A DNA stretch of 64,000 bases from Streptomyces sp. NBC_01298 (GCF_035978755.1 NZ_CP108414.1:5332001-5396000), one strand, 5' to 3'. Positions 26,373 to 34,517 are shown, numbered from the stretch's first letter. Numbers and translations are program-made. Notes: generated from the letters alone by a model not told the origin.

Positions 26373-26777
26373 TCAGCGGGCGAGGGCGAGGACGCCCAGA
26401 GCGCTGCCTTGCTCATCGACGACGGGCAGGGCGGCGAGCTTGCGGTAGCGCATCGCGTGCTCGGCCTCGGCCATCGTGGTCACGGGCGAGGCGAACGGAC
26501 CGCGGTCGCCGAGGACTTCGCGCAGCCGGAGCCGGTCGGTGTACGCGGCGCTGTCGCGGACGGCGCTGAGCCGCTCCCGGGTGATCAACCCGGTGCAGAG
26601 GCCGTCCTCGTCGCAGACGAGCAGGTGGTCCGCGCGGGAACTGGCCGTGACGGCCAGGGCCACCTCGACGGTCATGTCGTCACAGACCTGCGGTCCGGCC
26701 GCCTCCATGGCGTCCTCCACCGTCTTGCGGACGAGGTCGGCGTGCGCGGATCGGGGCTGCATCTGGACCAGCGTCAA
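26373..26777 (-). CDS. CBS-domain protein
   Basis: 134 residues with two CBS motifs. The first is near residues 22-65 (AMEAAGPQVCDDMTVEVALAVTASSRADHLLVCDEDGLCTGLITRE); the second spans 85-134 (PFASPVTTMAEAEHAMRYRKLAALPVVDEQGSALGVLALA). CBS pairs bind adenine nucleotides and report energy state. The chosen start is TTG at 26777 with CAGGAGG 6 nt upstream. A longer frame from 26840 would overlap the helicase gene by 17 bp and lacks a ribosome site. Downstream of the helicase in the same transcript. Confidence 0.85.
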   Translation of the reverse strand: MTLVQMQPRSAHADLVRKTVEDAMEAAGPQVCDDMTVEVALAVTASSRADHLLVCDEDGLCTGLITRERLSAVRDSAAYTDRLRLREVLGDRGPFASPVTTMAEAEHAMRYRKLAALPVVDEQGSALGVLALAR

Positions 26778-26823
26778 AATCTGCCTCCTGCAGAGATGGG
26801 TCAGTTTCCGGATCACGTAGTGC

Positions 26824-28356
26824 TCAGGCCGCCGCATCAAAAGCGGACTGCCGAGCGCTCGCGCGCCGGGCGGCCGACGCGGGCCCGCGGCGCCCGCGGG
26901 AGGCAGTGCTGCGCTTGGGCCGCTCGGACACCGGAGCGGTGATCGTGACCGGAATGCCGGAGGGTGCCTGCGCGCCGGTGATCCGGGTCAGGGCCTCGTC
27001 GCCCGAGCGGACCTGGGTGGTCAGCGGGGTGACGCCCGCGGCCTGCATGAGGCGTGCCATCTCGCGGCGCTGGTTGGGCAGGACCAGGGTGACGACGCTG
27101 CCGGACTCGCCGGCGCGGGCGGTGCGGCCGCCGCGGTGCAGGTAGTCCTTGGGGTCGGTCGGCGGGTCCACGTTGACGACGAGGTCGAGGTTGTCGACGT
27201 GGATGCCGCGGGCCGCGACGTTCGTGGCCACGAGCACGCTGACGTGCCCGCTCTTGAACTGCGTGAGGGTGCGGGTCCGCTGCGGCTGGGACTTTCCGCC
27301 GTGCAGGGCCGCGGCGCGCACCCCGTTGCTCAGGAGGTGCTCGGTCAGCCGGTCCACGCCGTGCTTGGTGTCCAGGAACATGATCACGCGGCCCTCGCGG
27401 GCGGCGATCTCGGTCGTGGCGGCCTGCTTGTCGAAGTTCTGCACGTGCAGGACGTGGTGTTCCATCGTGGTCACCGCGCCCTGCGAGGGGTCGACGGAGT
27501 GCACGACCGGGTCGGTCAGGTAGCGGCGGACCAGCAGGTCCACGTTGCGGTCGAGGGTGGCGGAGAACAGCATCCGCTGGCCCTCGGGGCGCACCTGGTC
27601 GAGGAGCGCGGTGACCTGGGGCATGAAGCCCATGTCGGCCATCTGGTCCGCCTCGTCCAGGACGGTGATGGCCACCTGGTTCAGCCGGCAGTCACCCCGC
27701 TGGATGAGGTCCTTCAGACGGCCCGGGGTGGCGACGACCACTTCGGCGCCGGCACGCAGCGCCTGTGCCTGCCGGTAGATGGGCATGCCGCCGACGACGG
27801 TGGCCATGCGCAGCTTGACCGCGCGGGCGTAGGGGGTGAGGGCCGCCGTGACCTGCTGGGCGAGCTCACGCGTCGGTACGAGGACCAGAGCGAGCGGCTG
27901 ACCCGACTCGGCGCTCTGTCCGGCGGTGCGGGCCAGCAGGGCGAGGCCGAAGGCCAGGGTCTTGCCGGAGCCGGTGCGGCCACGGCCGAGGACGTCACGG
28001 CCCGCGAGGGTGTTGGGGAGGGTGGCGCCCTGGATCGGGAACGGCGTGGCCATGCCCTCACGGGTGAGCGTGGCGAGCAGCTGGGCCGGCATGGCGAGGT
28101 CGGCGAAGGCCTCGACGGCGGGCAGCGCGGGGGTGATCGTCTTCGGCGGCGCGAACTCGCCCTGGATCGCAGCGGGCCGACGACCATAGCCGCCCGAGCG
28201 GCTCGGGCCACCGGAGCGGCTCGGGGCCGGAGAGCCGAAGCGGCTGCCCCGGCTCGAACCGGAGCCGGAGCCGGCGCCGGCGCCGGAGCCGAAAGCGGGG
28301 CCGCCTGTGCGGCTGCGGGTGCGGGAGGAGCGTTCGTTCGTACGGGAGGGGTTCAT
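26824..28356 (-). CDS. DEAD-box ATP-dependent RNA helicase
   Basis: 510 residues. Ordered helicase motifs: Q (TPFPIQGATLP), I (GRGRTGSGKT), Ia (PTRELA), Ib (TPGR), II (DEAD in VLDEADQM), III (SAT), then domain 2 with HRGGRTARAG as motif VI (HRxGRxxR type). The N-terminus is a ~70-residue Gly/Ser/Arg-rich tail; the C-terminus is Arg-rich and probably binds RNA. The ATG at 28356 has AAGGAAGG 6 nt upstream; a GTG eight codons earlier is less likely. Cold-shock helicases of this type unwind mRNA together with Csp proteins. It lies between the two csp genes and heads a likely three-gene operon. Confidence 0.96.
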   Translation of the reverse strand: MNPSRTNERSSRTRSRTGGPAFGSGAGAGSGSGSSRGSRFGSPAPSRSGGPSRSGGYGRRPAAIQGEFAPPKTITPALPAVEAFADLAMPAQLLATLTREGMATPFPIQGATLPNTLAGRDVLGRGRTGSGKTLAFGLALLARTAGQSAESGQPLALVLVPTRELAQQVTAALTPYARAVKLRMATVVGGMPIYRQAQALRAGAEVVVATPGRLKDLIQRGDCRLNQVAITVLDEADQMADMGFMPQVTALLDQVRPEGQRMLFSATLDRNVDLLVRRYLTDPVVHSVDPSQGAVTTMEHHVLHVQNFDKQAATTEIAAREGRVIMFLDTKHGVDRLTEHLLSNGVRAAALHGGKSQPQRTRTLTQFKSGHVSVLVATNVAARGIHVDNLDLVVNVDPPTDPKDYLHRGGRTARAGESGSVVTLVLPNQRREMARLMQAAGVTPLTTQVRSGDEALTRITGAQAPSGIPVTITAPVSERPKRSTASRGRRGPASAARRASARQSAFDAAA

Positions 28357-28620
28357 GCGGAACCTTCCTTGATGCGGCACGTATCAAGGAATTCCCGCAG
28401 CGTAGGAGCGGCGCAGAGAATTGCGAGAACGGGCCGAATGGAAATGCGTAAGCGGATCTGGCGGACAGGAAATCTGTACGGGCTCAGACGCTGAAAAAAG
28501 GTGGCGCCATGCGGGCGCGACAACCAAAAACAATCCACTCGGGTTCGGCTCTCAAAGGGCCGGTCCGTCGAGTGTCTTCATGATCGATACCGCGGGTGAA
28601 CTCACCGCGGGAAATGCGTG

Positions 28621-28660
28621 CAGCTGGGGCCCGCACCCCGAGGGATGCGGGCCCCAGCTG
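28621..28660 (-). terminator. Terminator of the second csp gene
   Basis: Perfect 15-bp stem CAGCTGGGGCCCGCA (28621-28635) with its complement at 28646-28660. It lies 18 bp beyond the csp stop on the minus strand. Confidence 0.85.
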
Positions 28661-28678
28661 TAGAACGCGTGTCAGCGC

Positions 28679-28882
28679 TTAGGCGGGAACGATGTTCTCG
28701 GCCGTCGGGCCCTTCTGGCCCTGCGCGATGTCGAAGATGACCTTCTGGCCCTCGTTCAGCTCGCGGAAACCCTGGGCGGCGATGTTCGAGTAGTGGGCGA
28801 ACACGTCAGGACCGCCACCCTCCTGCTCGATGAAGCCGAAGCCCTTTTCCGCGTTGAACCACTTCACGGTACCAGCAGCCAT
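28679..28882 (-). CDS. Cold-shock protein, CspA family (2)
   Basis: 67 residues: [20 protein letters not shown], then [16 protein letters not shown]1 and RNP2 are intact; about 80% identical to csp 1 by eye. The start at 28882 has AAGGAG about 7 nt upstream; the longer open frame beyond it is only leader. The ~180-nt sequence upstream (to ~29060) is AT-richer than its surroundings and may be a csp-type 5' UTR. It lies upstream of the helicase operon on the same strand but has its own terminator. Confidence 0.97.
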   Translation of the reverse strand: MAAGTVKWFNAEKGFGFIEQEGGGPDVFAHYSNIAAQGFRELNEGQKVIFDIAQGQKGPTAENIVPA

Positions 28883-29062
28883 GTCATATCTCCTTTGGGG
28901 CAATACATCGGCGACTACACTGTGCAGACGCCGTGTCGCCGCGATGATGCCCCGCCCGGTAAAAGACCGGGAAATATAAAGCGCTTCCAGTGGAATGAAT
29001 TCCGGCTGGAGGCGCTTGAAGTTCTTGGGTACCAAAACTGCAACCGAGATCGACAGTAGCAC

Positions 29063-29417
29063 GCTGCGGCGGCTTGCGTGCGTTGAATATTTCCGACCGC
29101 CGTGTTGCGGTAGAAACTCTCCCCGCTGGATCCGCTAAATCCTTAGGTCGCGGTGACAGATATTGATTCACCCCGACCGCAGCATTCTTTGGCTGTTCGC
29201 CGCCGGCTGCGGGAGGCGGCCGCGAAGGCGGCCGGTTGGAGACGCGTGGGGGACAGGTCCGGACGTGGCGGACTGCCGGAGGGGTCCTCGCGGTGACGAA
29301 GTCTTGTACGGCAGCGAACGCGGCCCGGGGGAGGTTCGACCCGACCCGGCGCCACTGGCGGTTCGGAGCCCCGGCAGCGGCCGCCCCGCCCGGCGCGGGC
29401 TCGTAGGTTCCGCGTAG
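29063..29417. other. Intergenic region without a recognisable gene
   Basis: About 355 bp between the csp-2 leader and the gene at 29457. It has short AT-rich stretches near 29085-29175 that could hold promoters for both directions. No ORF with coding character was seen. Confidence 0.6.
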
Positions 29418-29438
29418 ACCGCGGGCATTGCCCGCGGT
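29418..29438 (+). promoter_or_regulatory. Palindrome just upstream of the gene at 29457
   Basis: ACCGCGGGC-ATT-GCCCGCGGT, a perfect 9-bp inverted repeat 18 bp before the start codon. Could be an operator or an mRNA hairpin near the ribosome site. Confidence 0.45.
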
Positions 29439-29456
29439 GGCGCGGTGGCGAATAAA

Positions 29457-29825
29457 ATGACTTCCATGTCGAAGCCTGACGAGCTGCTCGTGAACCTCGC
29501 CGCCTTGGTGGAGTCCGGGCAGAGCAACCAGATGTCCCTGACCGTGGTCACCGGCGGTGCTGTCATCACCGGCCGGCTCGCCCCCGAAGCAGTGTGGAGA
29601 GAGCGTGTGTCGGAGGTGCTGACGGATTCCGCCCGCCTGGGCGAGTTCTCCTCCATCTTCACTGCCACGACACCCAAGGAGGGACCGCCCACACATCTGC
29701 ACTTCCATGTGGCGCGGATCCTGCAGGGAACCGTGGGCATCCCGGAGACGGGCGGGATGTACCGCATCTCGATCAAGGACGTCAGCGCCTGGACCGTGGG
29801 CGACTTCAGCTACTCCGACAACTGA
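29457..29825 (+). CDS. Hypothetical protein, weakly GvpU-like
   Basis: 122 residues from the ATG at 29457; an ATG at 29466 is equally possible. No signal or membrane segment. The pattern LLVNLAALVESGQSNQMSLTVVTGGAVITGRL, followed by HLHFHVARILQG and RISIKDVSAWTVGDFSYS, faintly resembles gas-vesicle accessory GvpU proteins. No gas-vesicle genes are nearby, so this is only a suggestion. Followed by a strong terminator, which supports a real monocistronic gene. Confidence 0.65.
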   Translation: MTSMSKPDELLVNLAALVESGQSNQMSLTVVTGGAVITGRLAPEAVWRERVSEVLTDSARLGEFSSIFTATTPKEGPPTHLHFHVARILQGTVGIPETGGMYRISIKDVSAWTVGDFSYSDN

Positions 29826-29860
29826 CCCGCGACTACGGCGCGGACCCGCCGCAGGACTGA

Positions 29861-29889
29861 GGGCCCGACCGGTGCGTCCGGTCGGGCCC
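29861..29889 (+). terminator. Terminator of the gene ending at 29825
   Basis: Perfect 12-bp stem GGGCCCGACCGG (29861-29872) with its complement at 29878-29889, 5-nt loop. Almost the same sequence as the terminator at 25938-25967. Confidence 0.88.
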
Positions 29890-29898
29890 TCGCCGCCG

Positions 29899-30185
29899 CT
29901 GGACCACAGCTCTCGATCACCATCACGGCGGACACCTACCCGAGCCTGCTCCCCGAGGCCGACCTCGCGATCGCCGAGGCCGCGGCCCGGCTCGTACCGC
30001 GCGCTCGAGCGGCCGGTCAGGGTGCCCCCGCTGAGGCCCCCAAGGGCGCCGAGCCCGGAGCAGAAGGCGCAGCGCACGTGCCGGATCGTGCCGATCCATC
30101 GGCGGGAATCCCGGAGATCATCGGCACGTCCGCTCACGCACCGCTCACGCAAACGGCCCCGGACGAGGGGTCCGGGGCCGAATAG
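29899..30185 (+). pseudogene. Remnant of a tyrosine-type phage/ICE integrase C-terminus
   Basis: Reading from 29913 gives SITITADTYPSLLPEADLAI and AEAAARLVPRA, the sequence that follows the LGHSSIxxTxxxY box of actinobacterial tyrosine recombinases, including the catalytic Tyr. Just before it, CTG GAC CAC AGC encodes LDHS in a different frame; a 2-bp insertion (TC) near 29911 breaks the frame. The remaining ~320 upstream residues are absent, replaced by the terminator of the preceding gene. The frame stops at TAG 30183-30185, 45 bp from the tRNA 3' end. Integrase genes of pSAM2-like elements end beside their tRNA attachment site in this way. Non-functional. Confidence 0.72.
30154..30180 (-). 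terminator. Terminator of the tRNA-Arg transcript
   Basis: 10-bp stem CGGCCCCGGA (30154-30163) with its complement at 30171-30180. On the minus strand it is followed by GTTTGC and lies 50 bp past the tRNA 3' end. It overlaps the integrase remnant. Confidence 0.75.
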
Positions 30186-30229
30186 GGCGCCTCCCTGGGA
30201 GGAAATCCAGGTCAGCGGCTTACAACTTG

Positions 30230-30302
30230 TGCCCTCGGCAGGATTCGAACCTGCGACACCCGCTTTAGGAGAGCGGTGCTCTATCCCCTGAGCTACGAAG
30301 GC
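30230..30302 (-). tRNA. tRNA-Arg (anticodon CCT)
   Basis: 73 nt on the minus strand. The acceptor stem GCCTTCG pairs with CGAGGGC (one G-T pair). The D arm contains GCTCAGGGGATAGAGC. The anticodon stem CCGCT/AGCGG has loop CTCCTAA, giving anticodon CCT. The T arm CAGGTTCGAATCCTG is canonical; the discriminator is A. CCA is not encoded. Its 3' end adjoins the integrase remnant, so it probably served as an attB site. Confidence 0.96.
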
Positions 30303-30424
30303 GGGCCTTGCGTGAAGCGTGGCTGAACGCTCTGTGTGAGAGTCCGGCTCGCCTCGGCAAGGTCCTGGGCTGCCACAAGGGCAGCCCAGGGACAGGGTAG
30401 CGGATCCGGGCGGGGCTCCGCGGC

Positions 30425-31681
30425 TCAGTTCTTGGGGGATCGGGTGAGGTCTTGGTGCTGGATCCGCGGCTGGGCGCTGCTCGTCCTGGAGGTGCCGAGT
30501 GCGAGGCAGGCGGCCGCCATCGAGAGTGAGGCCAGGGCCGCGAAGAGGTGGGGGTAGCCGCCGAGCGGGCCCGCGAGGGCGGCTCCGGCCCAGGGGGCCA
30601 GGGCTCCCGCGATGTGGGCCGGGGCGCCGAGGAGTCCGGAGAGGCGGCCGTAGTGGGTGGTGCCCCAGCGGTCGGTGACCGCCGTGGCCTGGAGCAGGGT
30701 CAGGTTGCCGCGTACGACACCCGCCAGGACCGCGAGGGCGATCAGCAGGGGCATCGGGCCGGGCGCGAGGGCGAAGGCCGCGGTCGTCGCGCCGCCCAGG
30801 GCGATCAGGGTGACGGTGCGGGTGGCGACCGAGGTGGGCGCGGACAGGCCGGTGTACAGGGTGCGGCCGAGGGTCTGCCCGGCGCCCCCGAGTCCCAGTG
30901 CCCAGGCGGCGGTTGTGGCGCTGGCGTCGCGCTCGGTGAGGAGCGGGATGATGCCCATGACGACGGCGTACATGGCGAAGCCGGAGAGGGTGAAGGCGAC
31001 GGCCAGGAGGAGGAAGGGCCGGCTGCGGGCGACGGGGGTGCGGTCGGTTGACGGCGGGGTGGGCGGTGCCGGGGGCCAGGGGGCGCGCAGGGCGAGGGCG
31101 TGGGCGGGGATGGTGACGGCGGCGAGGATCAGGGCAAGGGCGACGTAGGTGGCGCGCCAGCTGAGGTGTTCGGCCAGGGTCGCGGTCAGCGGCGCGAAGA
31201 CGGTGGAGGCGAGTCCGCCCGCGAGGGTGACGACGGTCAGGGCGCGGATGCGGTCGGGGCCCCACCAGCGGGTGAGGGCGGCGAAGGCGGGCGGGTAGAA
31301 GGTGGCGGCCATGGTCAAGCCGGCCAGGACCCAACCCAGGGTGAACACGGCCAGGTTGGGGGCGGTCGCGATGGCGAGGAGTGCGATGGCGCCCAGCACG
31401 GAGCCCGCGGTCATCACGGCGCGCGGCCCTCGGCGGTCGAGGATCCGGCCGATGGGGATGCCGGCCAGCGCCGAGACGAGGAGCGCGAGGGAGAAGGCGG
31501 CTGTCGCGGCATTGGTGGACCAGCCGGTGTCGGCGGTCAGGCGTGGGAGGAGTACGGGGAAGGCGTAGTAGACGATGCCCCAGCTGGTGATCTGTGTGGC
31601 GCACAGGGCGGGCAGGGCGGCGCGCGGCCGCGACCGGACCCCCGTCCTGGTCGCGGCCGCGTCGGCCCGGGGGTGTGGCAC
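30425..31681 (-). CDS. MFS permease linked to arsenic locus
   Basis: 418 residues with about 12 membrane segments. The loop motif GRILDRRGPRAVM between TM2 and TM3 is typical of MFS antiporters. The GTG start at 31681 lies 5 bp after the ArsO stop and has no good Shine-Dalgarno, so translation is probably coupled. The context suggests efflux of an arsenic species. ArsJ, an MFS exporter of 1-arseno-3-phosphoglycerate, is a possibility, but ArsJ normally has a GAPDH partner gene and none is present. Substrate unproven. Confidence 0.82.
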   Translation of the reverse strand: MPHPRADAAATRTGVRSRPRAALPALCATQITSWGIVYYAFPVLLPRLTADTGWSTNAATAAFSLALLVSALAGIPIGRILDRRGPRAVMTAGSVLGAIALLAIATAPNLAVFTLGWVLAGLTMAATFYPPAFAALTRWWGPDRIRALTVVTLAGGLASTVFAPLTATLAEHLSWRATYVALALILAAVTIPAHALALRAPWPPAPPTPPSTDRTPVARSRPFLLLAVAFTLSGFAMYAVVMGIIPLLTERDASATTAAWALGLGGAGQTLGRTLYTGLSAPTSVATRTVTLIALGGATTAAFALAPGPMPLLIALAVLAGVVRGNLTLLQATAVTDRWGTTHYGRLSGLLGAPAHIAGALAPWAGAALAGPLGGYPHLFAALASLSMAAACLALGTSRTSSAQPRIQHQDLTRSPKN

Positions 31682-31686
31682 GGAGG

Positions 31687-33042
31687 TCAGCAGCCGCCGG
31701 AGGGGGCCGGGGCGCCGATCGTGAGGGTGGCCGGGGCCGCGCAGCAGCCTCCGCCGCTGGTCTCCTCGGCCGCCGCGGGCTGGTCGAAGAGGCCGGCGCC
31801 GCCGCAGACTCCGGTTTCGGGGAGGGTGAGTTCGACGCGTTCGGCGGCCTCGTGGTCGCCTGCGAGGTGGGCGGCGATGGAGCGGACCTGCTCGTAGCCG
31901 GTCATGGCGAGGAAGGTCGGGGCGCGGCCGTAGGACTTCATGCCGACGAGGTAGACGTCCTTCTCCGGGTGGGAGAGCTCCTTCACGCCGTGGGGGTAGA
32001 CCGTGCCGCAGGAGTGCTGGTTCGGGTCGATCAGCGGGGCCAGGCCGACGGGGGCCTGGAGGCGCTCGTCGAGGCCGAGGCGCAGCTCGTCGAGGAAGGT
32101 GAGGTCGGGGCGCAGGCCGGTGAGGACGATGACCTCGTCGACCGGGTCCAGGCGCCGGCCGTCCTCGGCGATCAGGACCAGCTGGTCGCCGGTCCTCTCG
32201 ACGGCGGAGGTGCGGAAGCCCGTGACCGCGTCGGCGTGGCCGTCGTCGACGGCGGCCTTGGCGGCGAGGCCGAGGGCGCCGCGCGCGGGGAGCTGGTCGG
32301 CGCTGCCGCCGCCGAAGGTGGAACCGCTGATGCCGCGGCGCAGGATCCAGACGGAGTGGGTGCCGGAGGCCTCCTTGGAGAGGCCGGCCAGGTAGGCGAG
32401 GGCGGTGAAGGCGGAGGCTCCGGAGCCGATCACGGCGGTGCGCTTGCCGGCGTAGCGGGCGCGGACGGCCGGGTCCTTCAGGTCGGGGATCCGGTACGAG
32501 ATCCGGTCGGCGGCGGCCTTCTCGCCGAGGGCGGGCAGTCCGTCGCCGCCGATGGGGCTGGGGGTGGACCAGGTGCCGGACGCGTCGATGACGGCGCGGG
32601 CGGTGAGACGTTCCTCGGTGCCGTCGGCGTTCAGGACGCTGACGGTGAAGGGCTGGGCCTCGCGGTCGGCGTCGACGATGCGGTCGCGGCCGAGGCGGGA
32701 GACGCCGGTGACGCGGGCGCCGTAGCGGACCTTGTCGCCGAGGACGTCGGCGAGGGGCTGGAGGTACCGCTCGGCCCAGTCCGCGCCGGAGGGGTAGGTC
32801 GCACGGTCAGGGGCGGTCCAGCCGGTGGGGGCGAGGAGCTTCTCGGCGGCCGGGTCGAGGAGCTCGGACCAGGTGGAGAAGAGCCGTACGTGGCCCCACT
32901 CGCGGACCGCGGCGCCGGCGGCGGGTCCGGCTTCCAGGACCAGGGGCTCGATGTAGCGCTCGAGCAGGTGGGAAGCCGCGGCGAGTCCGGCGGGGCCGGC
33001 ACCGATGACGATGACGGGCAGGGCTTCGGTGGATGCGCTCAC
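31687..33042 (-). CDS. arsO: ArsO-like flavin-dependent monooxygenase
   Basis: 451 residues. The N-terminal FAD-binding motif is VIVIGAGPAGLAAASHL; the NADPH-binding motif is near residue 190 (TAVIGSGASAFTALAYLAG). HVRLFSTWSELLDPAA and VIVLTGLRPDL are typical of the ArsO group of class B-like monooxygenases found in actinobacterial ars operons. The C-terminus has Cys clusters (VCGGAG, CCAA, final GC) that could bind arsenic. The GTG at 33042 is preceded by GGGAG at 7 nt. Divergent from arsR1 and upstream of the MFS gene. The reaction on arsenic is not established. Confidence 0.82.
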   Translation of the reverse strand: MSASTEALPVIVIGAGPAGLAAASHLLERYIEPLVLEAGPAAGAAVREWGHVRLFSTWSELLDPAAEKLLAPTGWTAPDRATYPSGADWAERYLQPLADVLGDKVRYGARVTGVSRLGRDRIVDADREAQPFTVSVLNADGTEERLTARAVIDASGTWSTPSPIGGDGLPALGEKAAADRISYRIPDLKDPAVRARYAGKRTAVIGSGASAFTALAYLAGLSKEASGTHSVWILRRGISGSTFGGGSADQLPARGALGLAAKAAVDDGHADAVTGFRTSAVERTGDQLVLIAEDGRRLDPVDEVIVLTGLRPDLTFLDELRLGLDERLQAPVGLAPLIDPNQHSCGTVYPHGVKELSHPEKDVYLVGMKSYGRAPTFLAMTGYEQVRSIAAHLAGDHEAAERVELTLPETGVCGGAGLFDQPAAAEETSGGGCCAAPATLTIGAPAPSGGC

Positions 33043-33065
33043 GGCGGGCTCCCGGTGTGATTGAT

Positions 33066-33161
33066 TCGATGAACGTCGATGCCCTTCTGGACTCAGCATC
33101 CACCGTGTATCGACGTACGTCAACATAGACATCTGTCGAATTTGGAGGGAGGATTGCTTTC
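33066..33161. promoter_or_regulatory. Divergent arsO / arsR1 control region
   Basis: Between the two starts lie a TCGATGAACG element (33066-33075), identical to the half-site of the palindrome at 33574-33599, and ATCGACGTACGTC near 33109-33121. Probable ArsR binding sites; AGGGAGGA just before 33162 is the arsR1 ribosome site. Confidence 0.5.
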
Positions 33162-33521
33162 ATGTCCTCCACGAAGCCGCTGCCGATGCTCGAAGGCGAA
33201 GCCGCGGCACCCTGTTGCCCGCCGCTGACCGAGCGCCCGCTGACGGCCGAAGAGGCCGAGCGGACCGCCCTGATGTTCAAGGCCCTCGGCGACCCGGTGC
33301 GGCTGCGGCTCTTCTCCGCGATCGCCTCGCACGAGGGCGGCGAGGCGTGCGTCTGCGACATCTCCGATGTGGGCGTCTCCCAGCCGACGGTGTCCCATCA
33401 CCTGAAGAAGCTCCGGGAGGCGGGCCTGTTGTCCTCGGAGCGCCGTGGGACCTGGGTCTACTACCGGGTGGAGCCTTCCGTCATCGCGGCGATGAGTCAG
33501 ATGCTGGGCCGCTCCGCCTGA
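33162..33521 (+). CDS. arsR: ArsR-family arsenic-responsive repressor (1)
   Basis: 119 residues. Winged helix: ALGDPVRLRLFSAIA, then CVCDISDVGVSQPTVSHHLKKLREAGLL, and a wing RRGTWVYYRVEP. Cysteines at the N-terminus (PCCPP) and in EACVCD match the three-cysteine As(III) site described for Corynebacterium glutamicum ArsR. ATG at 33162 with GGAGGGAGGA upstream. Divergent from arsO, which it probably represses together with itself. Confidence 0.92.
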   Translation: MSSTKPLPMLEGEAAAPCCPPLTERPLTAEEAERTALMFKALGDPVRLRLFSAIASHEGGEACVCDISDVGVSQPTVSHHLKKLREAGLLSSERRGTWVYYRVEPSVIAAMSQMLGRSA

Positions 33522-33573
33522 GCCGCTTCGCCCGCGCCTGCGCGCGTGCCTGCTGGCGGCCTTCCGGCCCGCC

Positions 33574-33599
33574 CGTTCATCGACTATCGTCGATGAACG
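33574..33599 (+). promoter_or_regulatory. Perfect operator palindrome abutting the second arsR start
   Basis: CGTTCATCGAC-TATC-GTCGATGAACG: 11-bp arms, 4-bp spacer, ending directly at the ATG (33600). No Shine-Dalgarno is present, so the mRNA may be leaderless and the operator may sit on the transcript start. Confidence 0.75.
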
Positions 33600-33923
33600 A
33601 TGAACGAGACGACGAAACCCGGTCAAGGGCTGAGCCCCGAGGACGCGCAGACGTACTCAGGGTGGTTCAGGGCCCTCGCGGACCCCATGCGCGTACGACT
33701 GCTGAACCTGCTGGCGGAGGAGCGGCGCCCCCTGACGGTCGGGGAGATCACCGAGCGACTGCCCATCGGCCAGTCGACCGTGTCCCACCACCTCAAGCTG
33801 CTGGCCGAGGTGCGCTTCGTGCTGCCCGAGCGGCGGGGCACCTCCGTCAGCTACGAGGTCAACGACGCCTGCCTGGAGTGCTTCCCGGCAGCCGTGTCGG
33901 CGATCCTCGGGCGGCGGCCGTGA
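33600..33923 (+). CDS. arsR: ArsR-family repressor (2)
   Basis: 107 residues: WFRALADPMRVRLLNLLAEERRPLTVGEITERLPIGQSTVSHHLKLLAEV, then RRGTSVSYEVND. The helix-3 CVC site is replaced by LTVGEI; the only cysteine is C-terminal (NDACLECFP), giving a CxxC pair that might be an alternative As(III) or metal site. It overlaps arsN by 4 bp (GTGA), so the two are translationally coupled. Confidence 0.88.
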   Translation: MNETTKPGQGLSPEDAQTYSGWFRALADPMRVRLLNLLAEERRPLTVGEITERLPIGQSTVSHHLKLLAEVRFVLPERRGTSVSYEVNDACLECFPAAVSAILGRRP

Positions 33924-34408
33924 ACATCTCTCCCATGGCACGGGATCACGCCGAAGAGGTCCTGGAGATCTACCGGGCCGGCATCGCAGGGGGCAACGCC
34001 ACCTTCGAGACCGAGGCCCCCACCTGGGCCGAGTTCGACGCGGCGAAGCTGCCCGAGCACCGTTTCGCCGCGGTCGGCCAGGACGGGAAGCTGCTCGGCT
34101 GGGTCGCCGCCTCCAAGGTGTCCGACCGCTGCGCGTACGCGGGGGTCGTCGAACACTCCGTCTACGTCCACCCCGACGCCCGGGGTCGCGGCGTCGCCCG
34201 CGCCCTGCTCGACGCCCTGATCGCCTCGACCGAGGCGGCGGGCATCTGGACGATCCAGTCCGGGATCTTCCCCGAGAACACCGCGAGCCTGGCCCTGCAC
34301 CAGCGCGCCGGCTTCCGCGTCATCGGCACCCGCGCCCGCATCGGCCGCCACCACGGCGTGTGGCGCGACGTCGTCCTGCTGGAACGCCGCAGCCCCACGA
34401 TCGGCTGA
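33920..34408 (+). CDS. arsN: ArsN/PAT-type GNAT N-acetyltransferase
   Basis: 162 residues. Motifs shared by phosphinothricin acetyltransferase and ArsN1: EIYRAGIAGGNATFETEAP near residue 15, YAGVVEHSVYVHPDARGRGVARALL (acetyl-CoA loop R-G-x-G-x-A), WTIQSGIFPENTASLALHQRAGFRV, and GVWRDVVLLER. Family knowledge: ArsN1 acetylates the arsenic-containing antibiotic arsinothricin; PAT acetylates phosphinothricin. GTG start at 33920 inside the end of arsR2. Position in an ars locus favours ArsN over general PAT. Confidence 0.8.
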   Translation: MNISPMARDHAEEVLEIYRAGIAGGNATFETEAPTWAEFDAAKLPEHRFAAVGQDGKLLGWVAASKVSDRCAYAGVVEHSVYVHPDARGRGVARALLDALIASTEAAGIWTIQSGIFPENTASLALHQRAGFRVIGTRARIGRHHGVWRDVVLLERRSPTIG

Positions 34409-34517
34409 CCGCGCCAGCCTCACCGATCCCGGACCCGTTCCCGCGCCCTGGCGTGGCCCGCGCGCCGAACTCGAGCCCGACGCGCTTCAGCGCCTCAGCG
34501 GCTCCGAGATCTCACGG

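Noticed and set aside
29707..30291. 194-codon ORF spanning the integrase remnant
   Set aside because: It is a different frame from the integrase translation and runs through the preceding gene's terminator and into the tRNA.
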